Positions 1 through 11,282 are shown, counted from the stretch's first letter. The stretch: 64,000 nucleotides of DNA from Ditylenchus dipsaci (GCA_004194705.1 SADC01001176.1:434001-498000); one strand, 5' to 3'. The notes: a model not told the origin generated them from the letters alone. A program made the numbers and translations.

Positions 1-664
1 AACAGGGGAGACCAAGGCAAAATTAGCGGTTCGCCACTTTTGGACATATGTCATAAAAGGTGGAGAAACGTCCCTTTACCATTTATTTAGCCACAACAAA
101 ACATATCAACAGAACAATATTTAGATGTTCATTTAAAGTGTTTTCTTTCCGCAACATAAATTAAAAAATTGCACTAGTTTTCATCACTCACCCTGTAGAA
201 AAACCCTTTTATTCAATCAAAATATTATTATTGTTGAACTTTATTATCCAAAATACTGACAGTTTTTATTGTTTTACATGTGCCGTGACTTCGCCGTCCA
301 CGGAAACGCTTTGTAGGAGGTATGTTTATTTTTTTTATTCAAAAACAGAATGTGTTTGATGACTTCCTCTATGTCTTTGCAAAGAATCTTTGCAAAGTCA
401 GTTCCGCTGATTTCTTTTATGCTAATTAGGTGGCAGAATGGCTTGTGAGTATGGTGATTCCAAGTAGTGGACCACATGAATTAGATAGTTAATTAGTCAG
501 ATGCAGTTACACAGCTGCGTCATTGCTTGAGGTGATAGGGGTGAATAGAATTTCTTCTTCTATTCAAATTGACTTGAATGGATGGTCATTCGCAGAATGT
601 TTGCATCAAATTCTTGGAAGTTGATGCCAGAATTGCAAGTGCATATGGCAACAAATAATATTTA
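1..664. other. Non-coding AT-rich sequence, no gene seen
   Basis: I see no supported gene here. The window opens inside a dispersed repeat with the phrase ggagaccaaggcaaaa, which recurs near 6050 and 9780 and in reverse near 16300. The short reading frame at 274-477 has no recognisable motif and is probably chance. Confidence 0.5.
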
Positions 665-875
665 CAGGGCTCCGAATCGTCCTATTTAAAAAGATTTGTC
701 CTTTTTTTGGAACCCCAAATATTTTTTTATTTTTGAAAATTTGGTCAAAATCTTTTTTTTTGATTCAAATGGCAACAAGCACTGGATAAAATGACCCCTT
801 TATTTCAAAAATAGTCAAAATGTCCTTTTTTACCCAAGTGTCCTTTTTTTCTGAAAATTTTCATTCGGAGCCCTG
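665..875. mobile_element. hAT-type MITE, 211 bp
   Basis: Terminal inverted repeats CAGGGCTCCGAAT and ATTCGGAGCCCTG bound the element. It is flanked by the near-identical 8-mers AATATTTA (657-664) and AATATCTA (876-883), which fits the 8-bp target duplication of hAT elements. The interior is AT-rich, carries several copies of TGTCCTTTTTT, and has no coding capacity. Its interior resembles the element at 5462-5914. Confidence 0.8.
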
Positions 876-1630
876 AATATCTATAAAAACACAGTGACAA
901 GATTTTTCGGAGTTAATCAAGGATTCCAATGGTAGGCGAATTCGGCAGCCTTGATAATTCGGTACCCTAAGGTCAGATCTAAAGGGTGCCTAATTATCGA
1001 GAGTTAACTGTAATGATTAAAATGCCCTATTTAATCGTGAAGATCGGTCAGTCCGCCAGAGATTTTTTAAAGAATTTTATGGCAAGGCGAAAATTCCGCG
1101 GGAGAAAAGTCCGTGGAATTTGAATTTTTTACGTTCCTGTTGACACCGGATTCGTGTTCAGCATACAATCAACGCCCGATTTAGTGTACACCCTGGTGAT
1201 CGGCTCCAGGTGTACACTAAATCAAGTGTACACATAATCGAGTGTTCATTCTAGTCATTTTAATTAATCGCCGGCCAAAATGATTTAAAATGATTATTTA
1301 AAATCCTGACACTCCAACTAAGAGATGATAATATCATCCTGATTAGGATATTTTAGGATATTTTCGATATCCTAAAGCATCCTAATTAGGATATACATCC
1401 TGCATCGCATTTATATTTACTCAATAGGATATATCCAAACATCTTATTTGGGACATTTATCCTCAGCAAGATATGTCCTGATATTCTATTCAGGATATAA
1501 AATCTCACGCCATGCCTTTGCAACAATTCAGACTTTCAACAAATCAAGAATTTATAACGGGTAACAGCAACATCAAAGGTACAATTATCTCAACAACAGA
1601 TTTGGGACTTTCAGAGAAAATGTAACGAAT
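876..1630. other. Intergenic; small inverted repeats, no gene
   Basis: A short pogo-like end (GAGTTAACTG followed by TA) sits at 1001-1012. An inverted repeat with arms GATTTAGTGTACACC lies around 1178-1222. A stretch at 1318-1502 is rich in ATCCTAATTAGGAT-like palindromes and AGGATAT repeats. These look like eroded MITE remains. The last 130 bases lie downstream of the Y-box gene, and I see no clear AATAAA there. Confidence 0.45.
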
Positions 1631-2817
1631 TCATTTTGCAAATGATTGAGTTGTCTGTTCTCTTCTACTTGCTCTTGGTAGGCTCACTCTTAGTCGGCTG
1701 CTTGAGGCTGGAGCTTCGGCTTTCAGCTTAGGGTCCTGCTTCTGCTGATTCGGCGACTTGACCTCGCTTCCTAGAAAGGAACGATCAGACACCGCACATA
1801 ATAAAACTAATACCCTTGGGCTGCTTGGCGCTATCACCTTCCTCACCAATGCCGTGCGAGCTGCTACCACTTTCCGATGTGTTACTGTTGTCTCCATCGC
1901 TGCTGGTGTCTTCGCTGGAAGTCTGAAGTAATTGCTAAATGAACATGATGCTAAAAAAATTGCAAAAATTACCGAATTACTGCCTTCCTCCTCACCGGAT
2001 GTCTGACCTCGACGTCCCTTGAACTGGCGATTACGGCGGAAAGATCGACTGCGAGGACCACGATTGATGCGGAGCTGACCGCCAACCATGAATGTGTAGC
2101 CACGAACGAGTCTTCCTCCACACCAGTCACGACAGCAGCTTCAGGTCCTTTGGCACCATTGATCACATCGAATTCGACCTTCTCACCCTCGGACAGAATG
2201 CGAGCATTTCGACTCAGACGAACAATAGCAGAAGAGTGAACGAAGACATCAGGCTCCCCATCATCACGCTCAATGAATCCGAAACCTAAGCGCGATAAAA
2301 TTGACAATCGACGAAACACTTAAATAAAAAAAACTCACCCTTGCCAAGACTGTACCAGCTGACCTTGCCAGATACGCCACGAACGATCAAAGGACCCCGC
2401 TTTTCCGGCAACGCATTGGAGGGCCCATCTTTCTCGACAGACTTTGAATCCTCGGCAGCCTTCAGCTTGTCCTCATCAGCGGTAGAAGGAGCAAGTTTCT
2501 TCTCGACCAACTTGGAGGTAGGCTTGGTAGCAGGCTTCTTCTCCTCTGCCTTCGGCGCTTCCTTGTTGTCGGCGGGCTTAGCATCACCAGGCTTCTTATC
2601 AGGTTTCTTCTTATTGTTCCCCTTCTGTCTACCACCTCGAACCTCAGACTTGTTGAGCTGCTTCTGACCGTCTGACTTCGCCTCATTAGCCATCTTCAGC
2701 GAAGAAATCTGAAAATAAGCTGGAGATAGGAAAATAATTACTGTCCAAAATTACCTGATCGACAGCCTTAGCAAGGTCCACCTCAATTTCTTTCTTGACC
2801 TCAACGTCAGGAGACAT
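1631..2817 (-). CDS. Y-box / cold-shock domain protein (5 exons)
   Basis: This is a nucleic-acid binding protein of the Y-box family, whose members package mRNA and regulate its translation. Exons on the minus strand are 2817-2755, 2708-2339, 2285-1973, 1922-1814 and 1770-1631, with GT-AG introns of 43 to 53 bp. The N-terminal third is rich in Lys, Pro and Ala. The cold-shock domain crosses the intron 2 junction: [11 protein letters not shown] then FGFIERDD, followed by DVFVHSSAI, an RNP-like core. A basic Arg-rich tail ([11 protein letters not shown]) and a Ser/Asp-rich stretch follow. ATG 2815-2817 opens [15 protein letters not shown]. One base is missing near 2112: the domain frame must move by one to reach [11 protein letters not shown], and exon phases then add up to about 331 codons. 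The C-terminus is uncertain, because an alternative frame ends KSEPTKSK and stops at 1665. The family is secure; the exact orthologue is not. Confidence 0.85.
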
Positions 2818-3037
2818 TCTTTTATGATTGACTCTTTGCGAAATTTCCAAGCTAAAACAAAAGATTTAGGGAAAAGAATGGGGAACCAAAAATATTATAA
2901 AAGTCGAAATTTTGAAGCAAGCGCTTTTAATTGAAATGCCGACGAGACAATATGAATTTGATCGCGTCGTATATGAACAGAACGCCTTAATTTTTGATTT
3001 GTGACTTTTTTAAATCTGCATTTAGAAAAAGCAACTA

Positions 3038-3484
3038 TTGGGTTGGAAGTTCCAACTTGGAACATTATTATCCGCGGTTTTCAAATGCATGCTCTAGGAG
3101 CAAATTTTTGAAATTTTTTTTAAATCTTTTTGCATTATTTTTGCCATGTACCGTATTCACTCTATTAACTCCCACCCTCCTAGAGCATGCATTAAAAACC
3201 GCGGATAATTATGTTCCAACCAGTGTTCTCAATAGTCAGAGGCAGAAGGAAAGTCAGAATGAAAATTCGAAAATTCTGACAGTCAGAAAGCGCGGGAGAT
3301 TATTCTGACTGTCAGAAATGAGAGTCAGAGATGCATATCGATCAGATCACACTGTTTTTTCCTATCTGGATCTCATTTCTGAGAGTCAGAAGGAGCTTGA
3401 CAGTCAGAATGATTTCCCGCGCTTTCTGACTCATTCTGACTTTCATTCTGCCTCTGACTATTGAGAACACTGGTTCCAACCCAA
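3038..3484. mobile_element. Mariner-like MITE carrying a nested hAT MITE
   Basis: Inverted ends TTGGGTTGGAA and its complement sit between TA dinucleotides (3036-3037, 3485-3486). The start matches the TTGGGTTGG end of the mariner at 24903. The arms continue inward through CCGCGGTTTT and GCATGCTCTAGGAG on both sides. The right arm is split by the hAT MITE at 3221-3472. With that insert and one duplicated 8-mer removed, the two arms pair almost perfectly. No coding sequence is present. Confidence 0.75.
3221..3472. mobile_element. hAT MITE, exact 8-bp duplication GTTCCAAC
   Basis: The ends are CAGTGTTCTCAATAGTC and the inverted copy GACTATTGAGAACACTG. GTTCCAAC flanks both sides (3213-3220 and 3473-3480). 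The duplication fits the hAT preference nTnnnnAn. Each arm repeats GTCAGAA/TTCTGAC several times, a subterminal motif array of the kind hAT transposases bind. It is inserted in the mariner-like MITE 3038-3484. Confidence 0.9.
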
Positions 3485-4149
3485 TAGTTTAGCTACTAGA
3501 GGGGCGACATAAAAAAGTTTTCGCATAAGTAGGTGCTTTTACTGAAAACAGTACTGCAAATTTTCGAAAAAAAATTTGGTGAACTGACCGTTTTTCCTTT
3601 AGTGAAGGTTTTGCAAGTTTTTGGGTATTGTGTAAAAATATGCATGTTGGTGATGGGAATCGAACTTGCGCATTTTTTACACCCCAAAATCATTTGCGAA
3701 TTATCATGTTTACCCACAAAAATGTGTGTGGAATTCGGTCAACTATCTCCTCTGCCCCTTTTTAGTACAGTGACGAGCAAGTAGGTGGTGGTGTCTCTAT
3801 ATCTGCATGATGCACTTCTCTCGATTTTGCTCTTGAATCTAGAGCATTGTTCTTCCTTCTGCTGCTCACCTCCCAACATATTGTTGTTGGGTAGCAAGGA
3901 CGAGTGCCGCTTGGGCTATTTACACCACCACCTTTTAACCTTCTGCTTGCTTGACAACAACTACCACTTGGCTGCCTTTGTGTTTGGGGGCAAAAGTAGT
4001 GAGTTAAACAGTGGAGCATGGCTGAATGGGAGTGATACAGATACTAAAGATGTGCATTTGAAAACAATTAAAACTGGCAAATATTTGCTTTTTGTTGTCA
4101 ATGTCATATTTTTGGCCAATTTGGTTATTGTGGTCCGAGATTTCTATAT
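3485..4149. other. Intergenic, no gene recognised
   Basis: Reading frames here are short, lack motifs and overlap on both strands. A tRNA B-box-like phrase (ggaatcgaacttgcgc, minus strand) lies near 3656 but has no matching A box. I see nothing else that can be supported. Confidence 0.4.
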
Positions 4150-4151
4150 TA

Positions 4152-4401
4152 CCGTATTTCCTCTAATATAACCACCCGCTCTAATAAACCCACCCCTCAA
4201 CTTCCAGTGTCTGTATCTCGGAACAGAGTAAATATTCTGCAAAGCTGTTTTTGCGTTTTCTTAGTTCCCACGAGCTCTACCGATTCCGCTTTTTGGATTT
4301 TGGTTGAAGCCACAAAAATCTCAAAATGACTCTAATAAACCCACCCCTCAGAAGGGGTTTGAAAAATAAACCCACCGGTGGTTATATTAGAGGAAATACG
4401 G
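4152..4401. mobile_element. MITE-A copy, 250 bp, TA duplication
   Basis: The termini are CCGTATTTCCTCTAATATAA and the inverted copy, flanked by TA at 4150-4151 and 4402-4403. The interior holds the family landmark CACGAGCTCTACCGATTC. Length and ends match the copy at 26101-26350. The family has no coding capacity. A TA duplication fits Tc1/mariner-type or ISL2EU-type transposition, and I cannot tell which transposase moved it. Confidence 0.9.
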
Positions 4402-4445
4402 TAAAAAGAAAATGCCTGTCGATAATGGGAGTATCAATGGAAATA

Positions 4446-5126
4446 CAGTCAAACCTCGAAATAACGGCCCCACCTCAAGTTCGCCCCCGCTTAGGATCCA
4501 AGACTTTTTACCCTGGGTTTGAACTGTCGGCGCTGGTATAGAATACCCCCGCCCTAAATCCGACCTTTAAAACATGCTGTAACTACCCTTGCAAACAACA
4601 AGTTTAGGCTCAGCCCTTAGGCTTGGGGGTAGGCCAGCGTACGGAAGTTGTGACTAATAAAGAGTTTACGCATATTTTCCGGGGTCTGGAACATAAATTT
4701 TGGTAGTCTTTACTTAAGTTTCAGAAGGAAAAATTTTTTGGAGGGGGGGGGAGTATTTTATACTAGGGTCGAAATGTCTTGGGAGTTGTTTTTTGGCTAT
4801 TCCAGTCCTATATACCGTAAGGATTTTCATTTTCCCGATCATTTTTCAAATAAAAAATTAATTTTGCTGAAAAGATCCGCGGGTATTCGATTTGACGGCC
4901 CTCAAATTTCAAAACTAGAGGCCAGTTATCGAGTACCTGCGGATCTTTTCATCAAAATAATTTTTTATTTGAAAAAAAAGGATCGGCAAAATCGAAATGC
5001 TTACAATATTTGCAACTGGACTAGCAAAAAACAACTCGCAAAACAATTAAAAAATCAAGGTAAAAATGCGTCGTATTTTAGGCGGGAACGAACTTGAGGT
5101 GGGCCCGTTATATCGAAGGTTAACTG
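4446..5126. mobile_element. Pogo/Tigger-like non-autonomous element (family B)
   Basis: The left end CAGTCAAACCTCGA, then ATAACGGCCC, pairs with the right end, whose complement reads CAGTTAACCTTCGA then TATAACGGGCCC. Just inside each end is CTCAAGTTCG and a GGCGGGAACGAACTTGAG-type block shared with copies at 9897, 10945, 12671 and 19654. The CAGTC start and ATAACG phrase are typical of pogo/Tigger termini. No transposase remains. Confidence 0.7.
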
Positions 5127-5461
5127 AACAGTCAAAACTATTTATATAAAGTAAAGGGGATGAAACAAGTTTTGACGGGATTTAGGGACCGGATTTTCGG
5201 TCAAAAATATTTCAGGATCGGGATTTTGGTAAAAAAATCGGGATCCCGTTGGGATCCCGAACAAATTTCGGGATTTTAAATGGAACGTTAAATAACACAT
5301 TTGCTCGTTGAATTTTTCAAGATAATTCCAATTTTTCGCTCGACAGCTTTGACGGAAAACCGCCTCAGACACATAAGACGACAGATTTGACGAACCTTGT
5401 CGAAATCTATTGGCTCAATAACATTCACGATATGCTTGGCTGGCATGTTTTGACTGCAAAC

Positions 5462-5914
5462 CAGGGCTGCCATACCGTATTTCCTCTAATAAGCGCCCCG
5501 GGCGCTTATTTTTCAAACCCTCAAAAATCGGAAAATTTGGAATTCGATTTCGAGATTTTTGGGTGCTCAACCGAAATCTAAAAAGTGGAATCGGTAGAAC
5601 TCGTGGGAGTTAAGAAAACGTATCAAACAGCTTTGCAAAATATTGCTTCTTCACTGAGATCCAGACCCTCGAAGTCGAGGGGGGCGCTTATTAGAGCGGG
5701 GGCGCTTATTAGAGGAAATACGGTATGTCCTTTTTAAAAAGATTTGTCCTTCTTTCGGGACCCCAAATCTTTATTTATTTCGGAAGTTTTAGTCAAATTT
5801 TTTTTTATTTTCGCTTCAGAATGGCGATGAGCACTAGATAAAATGCAAATTTTTATTCAAATTCCTTTTTTGCGAAAATGTCCTTTTTTAAAAATTTTCA
5901 AGATGACAGCCCTG
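5462..5914. mobile_element. hAT MITE split by MITE-A
   Basis: The outer ends are CAGGGCTGCCATA and the inverted TGACAGCCCTG. The flanking 8-mers CTGCAAAC (5454-5461) and TTGTAAAC (5915-5922) differ by two C/T changes. A MITE-A copy occupies 5475-5723. The internal sequence (tgtcctttttaaaaagatttgtcc) resembles the element at 665-875. Confidence 0.75.
5475..5723. mobile_element. MITE-A copy, 249 bp, nested in hAT MITE
   Basis: CCGTATTTCCTCTAATAAGC and its inverted copy are flanked by TA (5473-5474 and 5724-5725). It lies 13 bp inside the left end of the hAT MITE 5462-5914, so it arrived later. Confidence 0.9.
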
Positions 5915-6475
5915 TTGTAAACACAAGTAAAAATATTCGTAAGAATCATAGTATATGCACAAAAAAGTAACTAAAACAAAGAACCAACAAAGAGAAAAAT
6001 ATTTATAAAAATCAACGAAAGGACCAAGGCGAAAAATCCCAAAAAAAACAGGGAGGACCAAGGCAAAAAAAACCCCGGGATAAGTCCAAAAATTTATTGG
6101 AAAGAGTGGAAAAATGGTTCTTTTTAGAACAAAAAAGGTGTAAAATTGTCGCTCGGGATACAACAAATTTTGGGATCGGGATTCTGGAAACTGATCTGGC
6201 GGGATTTCGGGAAAGGATTTTAGACCGAAATTAGATCGGGCGGGATCGGGATCCCGACGGGATCCCGTTCCGTCGTCACCTCTAACTATGACATGATTTC
6301 CAAAAAGTGCACTTTTCAGGCCAAATGCATCACCTAATGCGTTTGGCTCAAAAAGTGCATTTATGCACTTTTTGGGCCAAACGACTACGCACGCTAGAAA
6401 TTTTATTTATTTATTTATTTATTAACGCGAAAGTAAGTTAAGCACACAGCAATAACAAATACAATCACGCAACTA

Positions 6476-9303
6476 TTACAAATCTACAAGTTTTATAAGA
6501 TCTATTTTCTCTAAATTAAGTTTAAATGATTGGATAGTTCCGGAGGAAATTACAGCGATAGGCAAATTATAGTAAAGCTTAGAGACTCTAATACAGAAAT
6601 GGTTGTATCTTACATTAGTTTTACACACTGGAATAGTTAATTTAGATTCTAATCCTCTAGTCTTAGAAGCTTTTAACATTGGCATATGACTCAAATTAAC
6701 AATGGCAAGTTTAAGCACAACTTTGTGATAGAAAACTAAGTCAAGCACTATTCGTCTATATTGAAGAGATTTTAAACCCAATATTTTTAGCAATTTTTCA
6801 TATGATGGTTTGTCTGGGTACTTCGTTTTCAAAGATCGGTAATATATTATATTAACTGCCATCGATTGAACTTTTTCTAATTTTTTAATTTCCTTAGCAT
6901 AACTGGGATTAAAGAGGATAGAGTTAAATTCAAGTATTGGTCGAACATACGTTACATACATTTGGCATAGGAATTTCGAATTATTTGATCGGATAGCCTT
7001 GAATAAAGAAAATAATTTCAACGATGCAATTTTTCGAGTGTAATCGATGTACACTTTCCATCTCAGGTCAGGTGTGATTTTAATACCTAGGTCTTTAATA
7101 GAGTCGGTAACAGCCGGTATGCTAAAATCATTAACTAAATATTGAAATTGGGGATTATTTCGACCAAGGTATAGAACTGAGCATTTATCCGTAGCGATTT
7201 TCAATTTGTTCTTAATGCAATAAGCTGAAAAAGAATTTATGAATTTTTGTAGTGTAGTTGAAAATGTGGGATCAGAATAAATGACGTAAGCTTTCAGATC
7301 ATCAGCAAAGAACTTGAGAGTAACATTGGATAAGAAGCATTCAGTCGATATATCTGAGATGTAAAAAAGAAACAATAGTGGCCCTAAAACTGAACCTTGG
7401 GGCACCCCACTTGAAATAGGTTGAGCGTTTGAAAAAGAATCACCTACTTTAACTGAAAAAGACCGCCCAGTTATAAAGCTCTTGATCCATTCTAATAGCG
7501 CTCCTCTGACACCAATATTTTAAAGTTTTTGCAGCAAAATAGTGTGGGAAATCGAGTCAAAAGCTTTAGAAATATCGAAATAAACTACATCTACCCACTT
7601 TTTTTGTTCAATAGCATTTGTCCAATCGTCAAGATTTTCAAGTAGTTGGGTCGTAACAGATTTTCGAGAACGGAAACCATGCTGAGAAGAAGGTAAAACC
7701 TTATTTTTTTCAAAAAATTCGCTCAATTTATTGTGGATTATTTTTTCCATTATTTTTGATAAAGAACATGTAAGACTTATAGGTCGATAGTTATTTGGAT
7801 CAGATACTAGCCCCTTTTTATACAGCGGCAGGACTTGAGAAAATTCCAAATTTCCGGAATTTCACCACTCATAATCGAATATTGAAAAATGTGGGTAATT
7901 GGTGAGGCCAACCCTCCGCACAATTTTTAAGAAAAATATAAGGAATAGAGTCAGGAGACGAGTTTATCTTGGCAGGTAGATTAAGAAGCATTCGATATAC
8001 TTGGATCTTATCTATATCAACAAAAGAAATGTGATTGACGTTTAGCTGAGGTTTAGGTGAAGCTACAAAGCTTCTGTCAGGTTGTTGAAAAACAGATGAA
8101 AAATGAGACGCAAAACACTCAGCTTTATCAGCTGGAGAAAAAATAGTTGAATCTTTTATTTTAAGGGCCGAAATTTTGGTGTTTTTAGATGCTGTTTGAG
8201 AAGAAATATACGAGTGAATTTTTTTGCTTGATTTGTTCATAAGCAATTTGTTTTCTTTTGATCTGAAATATTTGAGTGTCTCTTTTTGGAGATCAGTTGT
8301 GGTTTTTTGAAATTTTTCCATGACTTTTGCATGTTTAATGTTTTCCACAACTTTTCTCTGTAGGAGAGAATCGATTTGATGTGAGATGGGAGATACGTCT
8401 TTTTGATAGTCAATTGGGGCCCTGACTGCTTTATATGATGGCAGAGAATGTTGTTAAACACAGAGTAAATGCTGTTGATATTAGCAGTGTGAGAAAAGTG
8501 TCTGACCAGTGGAAGTTAGCAAACTTGTTTAAACATGTGGAAATCGCACTTCGAAAAACAGAGAACTTTTTGGGCTTACAAATTTTATGATTAAATGATG
8601 CAGAAAAAGTAATTTGACAGTGGTCAGATGACACAAAAGGTGGATGCAATTGCAGATTATTAATAATTGTTGGGAAGTCAGTGATCACAAGGTCCAGTAT
8701 CGAATTATTTCTAGTGTTTTTTGTTATAAGCTGGAACAATTTAGACTCCTGTAAAAAATTAAAAAATAATTTTTCAGACGAACTCATTTGAATTTCGAAA
8801 GGTTTGGACCAGTTTATACCAGGAAAATTAAAATCACCGGTTATTATTTTAGGGTACGAAACAGTTACCAAATTGCTTAATACATTGCAAATCTCTTCAA
8901 TAATAGGTGGTGTACTAGCGGGTGGAACATAAATATTCACAATTCTCATTATGTTAGTAAGATTAGAATCATAAATATCTAGGCAAACTAAATCAACGTG
9001 CTTAATAGTAGGTGTTTGAATTTGAACACAAAAAAAGGATGAAGTAACAATTATAGCAGAGTCTCCACCTCTACTTGCTCTATCAGAACGATACAAAGTA
9101 TAATTTGGATTAGGACATACTAAGGAGCTGTCTACATTTTTTTGCAGCCAGGTCTCACTAATAGAAATAATATGATACTTATAAGAATCTAACACTAAAG
9201 AAAGCTCATTAATTTTGTTCACTAAACTACGTGAGTTAAAAGATAAAAGGAGAGACCTGGTGTGGAACACTGGATCAGTTTCCCTGGCCTGGTCGGTCTT
9301 TGC
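6476..9303 (-). pseudogene. LINE ORF2: endonuclease plus reverse transcriptase, broken
   Basis: This enzyme would nick target DNA and copy the element RNA. The endonuclease (about 8431-9270) shows SETWL, GDFNFPGINW, LDLVITD and SSDHCQ, the catalytic Glu, Asp/Asn and His blocks of APE-type nucleases. The reverse transcriptase shows NNYRPISL, VYFDISKAFDS, PQGSVLGPLLF and FADD. The frame shifts near 8430-8350 and near 7860. An AAA-to-TAA nonsense codon follows LLQKL at about 7517-7519. The frame is open from 9303 but has no ATG near its start: the conserved region begins 4 nt past the ORF1 stop with a GTG codon. The family is CR1 or Jockey superfamily; a tree of the RT domain would decide. Some frame breaks may be assembly errors. 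Confidence 0.85.
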
Positions 9304-9595
9304 TTATAGGAACAATTTTACCACGGTAAATACGCACAGTAGGTCCATTTTCATTCAGACGTCGGACTTCTTGGCGCAGTTTGTTGTCACTGTCTCGCTG
9401 TTCCTTAGTCTGAGAAGGTCGAATATAGATGTTAGAATAATGTTGCTTGTGCTCAGGATGTTTTTTGAGCTGGTTGAAGCCAATAAGAGCTTGTGTAGCA
9501 AAATAGGAAGTGGGAAAGACCACCTTAATAAGACGATTCTTCTCAGGATCCGGCTTACCTAGCCGATACACAGCAGTTTGGAGAAATGACTGCCC
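9275..9595 (-). pseudogene. LINE ORF1, C-terminal part
   Basis: The frame reads YRLGKPDPEKNRLIKVVF, then IYIRPSQTKEQR, then RIYRGKIVPISKDRPGQGN, ending at TGA 9275-9277. This is a basic C-terminal region of the kind seen in LINE ORF1 RNA-binding proteins. The N-terminus is lost: upstream of about 9595 the frame runs into the palindromic repeat. The stop lies directly before ORF2. Confidence 0.65.
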
Positions 9596-9852
9596 TACGA
9601 CCGGGTACACATTATGACCGGGTACAACGACCGGGTACACTTTTCTTGTAAAAGTTGAAAAAGTATGCTTAAACCACACGTTTGAGTCCGTCCTAACGGG
9701 CGCTGGCCTACCCTTGCCTAAGCCTAAGTCTAAGTGCGAAAAAAAATAAAAAAATCGAGAAAAATTTTAAAAAATTAACAGGGAGGACCAAGACAAAATT
9801 TGGCACTGTACCCGGTCGTTGTACCCGGTCATAATGTGTACCTGCTCGTTGC
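9596..9852. repeat. Palindromic repeat with GACCGGGTAC motifs
   Basis: The left arm (about 9597-9640) and right arm (about 9808-9852) are inverted copies holding three runs of the type CGACCGGGTACA. The middle is AT-rich and contains the TTAGGC-type phrase near 9713-9737. It interrupts LINE ORF1, so it inserted after the LINE. Confidence 0.6.
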
Positions 9853-9896
9853 TATACCGCTAGAAATACTCGAAAAACGGATTGACCTATTTTTTA

Positions 9897-10300
9897 CAGT
9901 CAGGTGACCTTCGATTCTACAGTACCCCTCAAGTTAGTTCCCGTGTAGGGTCCCACATTTTTTTTAAAGTTTTTTACAAAATCTTTTGCCAAATTTGATT
10001 TATCAGTCAGGTCCAAAAAATTGCGAAAATTCCGATTTTGCCGGCCGATTCCAAAAAGACTGAATTTTTTGCCATTAAGACCCGCGGTGTCGATTCGTTT
10101 CTTTTTTGAAAAATAGTGCCGTGCTTTTTTCAATGAAGAAACGACTGTTGGAAGCATAAAAAACCTTGGAATCCTTGCGATTTTTTGAACCAGACTGAAG
10201 AATCACATTTGGCAAAAGATTTCAAAAATCGAGGTAGAAAAGTGTCGGACCCTAGGCGGGAACGAACTTGAAGGGGTGCCGTAAAATCAAGACTTGACTG
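9897..10300. mobile_element. Pogo-like family B MITE, 404 bp
   Basis: It starts CAGTCAGGTGACCTTCGATT and ends AAATCAAGACTTGACTG, between TA at 9895-9896 and 10301-10302. Subterminal blocks carry CCCTCAAGTTAGTTCCCG on the left and GGCGGGAACGAACTTGAAGG on the right. It is non-coding. Confidence 0.8.
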
Positions 10301-10944
10301 TATTGCCGGAAATTTTTGGTCATTTTTCAAAGAGTTTCCATTCTGATATTGATTTTTCTAAACCAATTCCTAACTTGCACAATTTTTATTCAGTTTTAAT
10401 GTTTGGTTATAAACAAAATAGGGCTACAAAACAGCATTTAAAAATAACACGTTGGTTACATCTCGTCACTCTAGGCAAATGGCTTTTATTGGAGGAAATA
10501 CGGCATTTCTGAACAAAATCCCCAAAAAACCCACCCGAAATTTTTCGTTTGGCATTCAAATCACCAATTAATAAGGACTATTTCCTTTGATGTAAAATAT
10601 TCCGATCTGCTTAATCTTATTGTGTAAGCAAGATACAAAAATCCGAAAATATCAAAAGACACAGAAAATATGTGGGCACTCATCAAAAACGTTTAGGTGG
10701 TAGTCATGTTCAAGAGCATTCTTCTTCCCAGCCATCCAGCCTAATTAAGTATCCCTTTGCTGCCTAATAAAGTGCATGTCATTATCCCCCTTCCTTACCT
10801 ATTGGCCAATATACAACTCTTTTGAGTGTTACCGCAGTAGAATATACCAACCATACATAGATGATTTTGTATTTGTAGAAAACACACTATTGTTAGAAAA
10901 CTGTTTTATTTTGAAATAGTGTTAGTCTTTAGATGTTACTGTTA
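10301..10944. other. Intergenic; one stray MITE-A end
   Basis: A GGAGGAAATACGGC phrase near 10490-10505 resembles a MITE-A right end without a partner. No gene is supported. Confidence 0.4.
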
Positions 10945-11282
10945 CAGTCAAAGCTGTATATAACGCTCATTCATAAAATTCGTTCCCGCCTAGGGCCGAC
11001 ACTTTTTTAACCTGATTTTTTAAGTCTTTTCCCTATTCTGTTTTGACAGTCTGGTTCCAAATATCGCAAAGATTCTAGATTTGCCGATCGTTTTTTATAA
11101 AACTATAATAATTTGCTCTAAAAAGCAAAACCCTATATACCGTTTACTTTTTTTAAAATAGGTTTGTTATATCAGACTGTAAAAACAGAATTGTCAAAAG
11201 ACTTCAAAAATCAGGTTAAAAAAGTGTCGGACCCTAGGCGGGAACGAACTTTTTAGATGAGCGATATAAAGAGCTTGGACTG
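10945..11282. mobile_element. Pogo-like family B MITE, 338 bp
   Basis: It begins CAGTCAAAGCTGTATATAAC and ends ATAAAGAGCTTGGACTG, with TA at 10943-10944 and 11283-11284. The subterminal CGTTCCCGCCTAGG and its inverse are shared with the copies at 9897 and 19654. It is non-coding. Confidence 0.8.

Larger units (their letters stand above)
5160..6285. mobile_element. Degenerate inverted-repeat element around the 5462 hAT MITE
   Basis: The stretches 5160-5280 and 6150-6285 hold inverted runs of GGGATCGGGATCCCG-type words. The hAT MITE at 5462-5914 lies between them. No exact outer ends or duplication could be fixed, so the extent is approximate. Confidence 0.4.
6398..9595 (-). mobile_element. 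CR1/Jockey-like LINE, 5'-truncated
   Basis: This minus-strand non-LTR retrotransposon keeps the end of ORF1, an APE-type endonuclease and a reverse transcriptase. Its 3' end is a simple (AAAT)n tail at about 6398-6424, as expected for target-primed integration. The 5' side stops at a palindromic repeat (9596-9852) that interrupts ORF1. No target duplication was identified. Confidence 0.85.
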
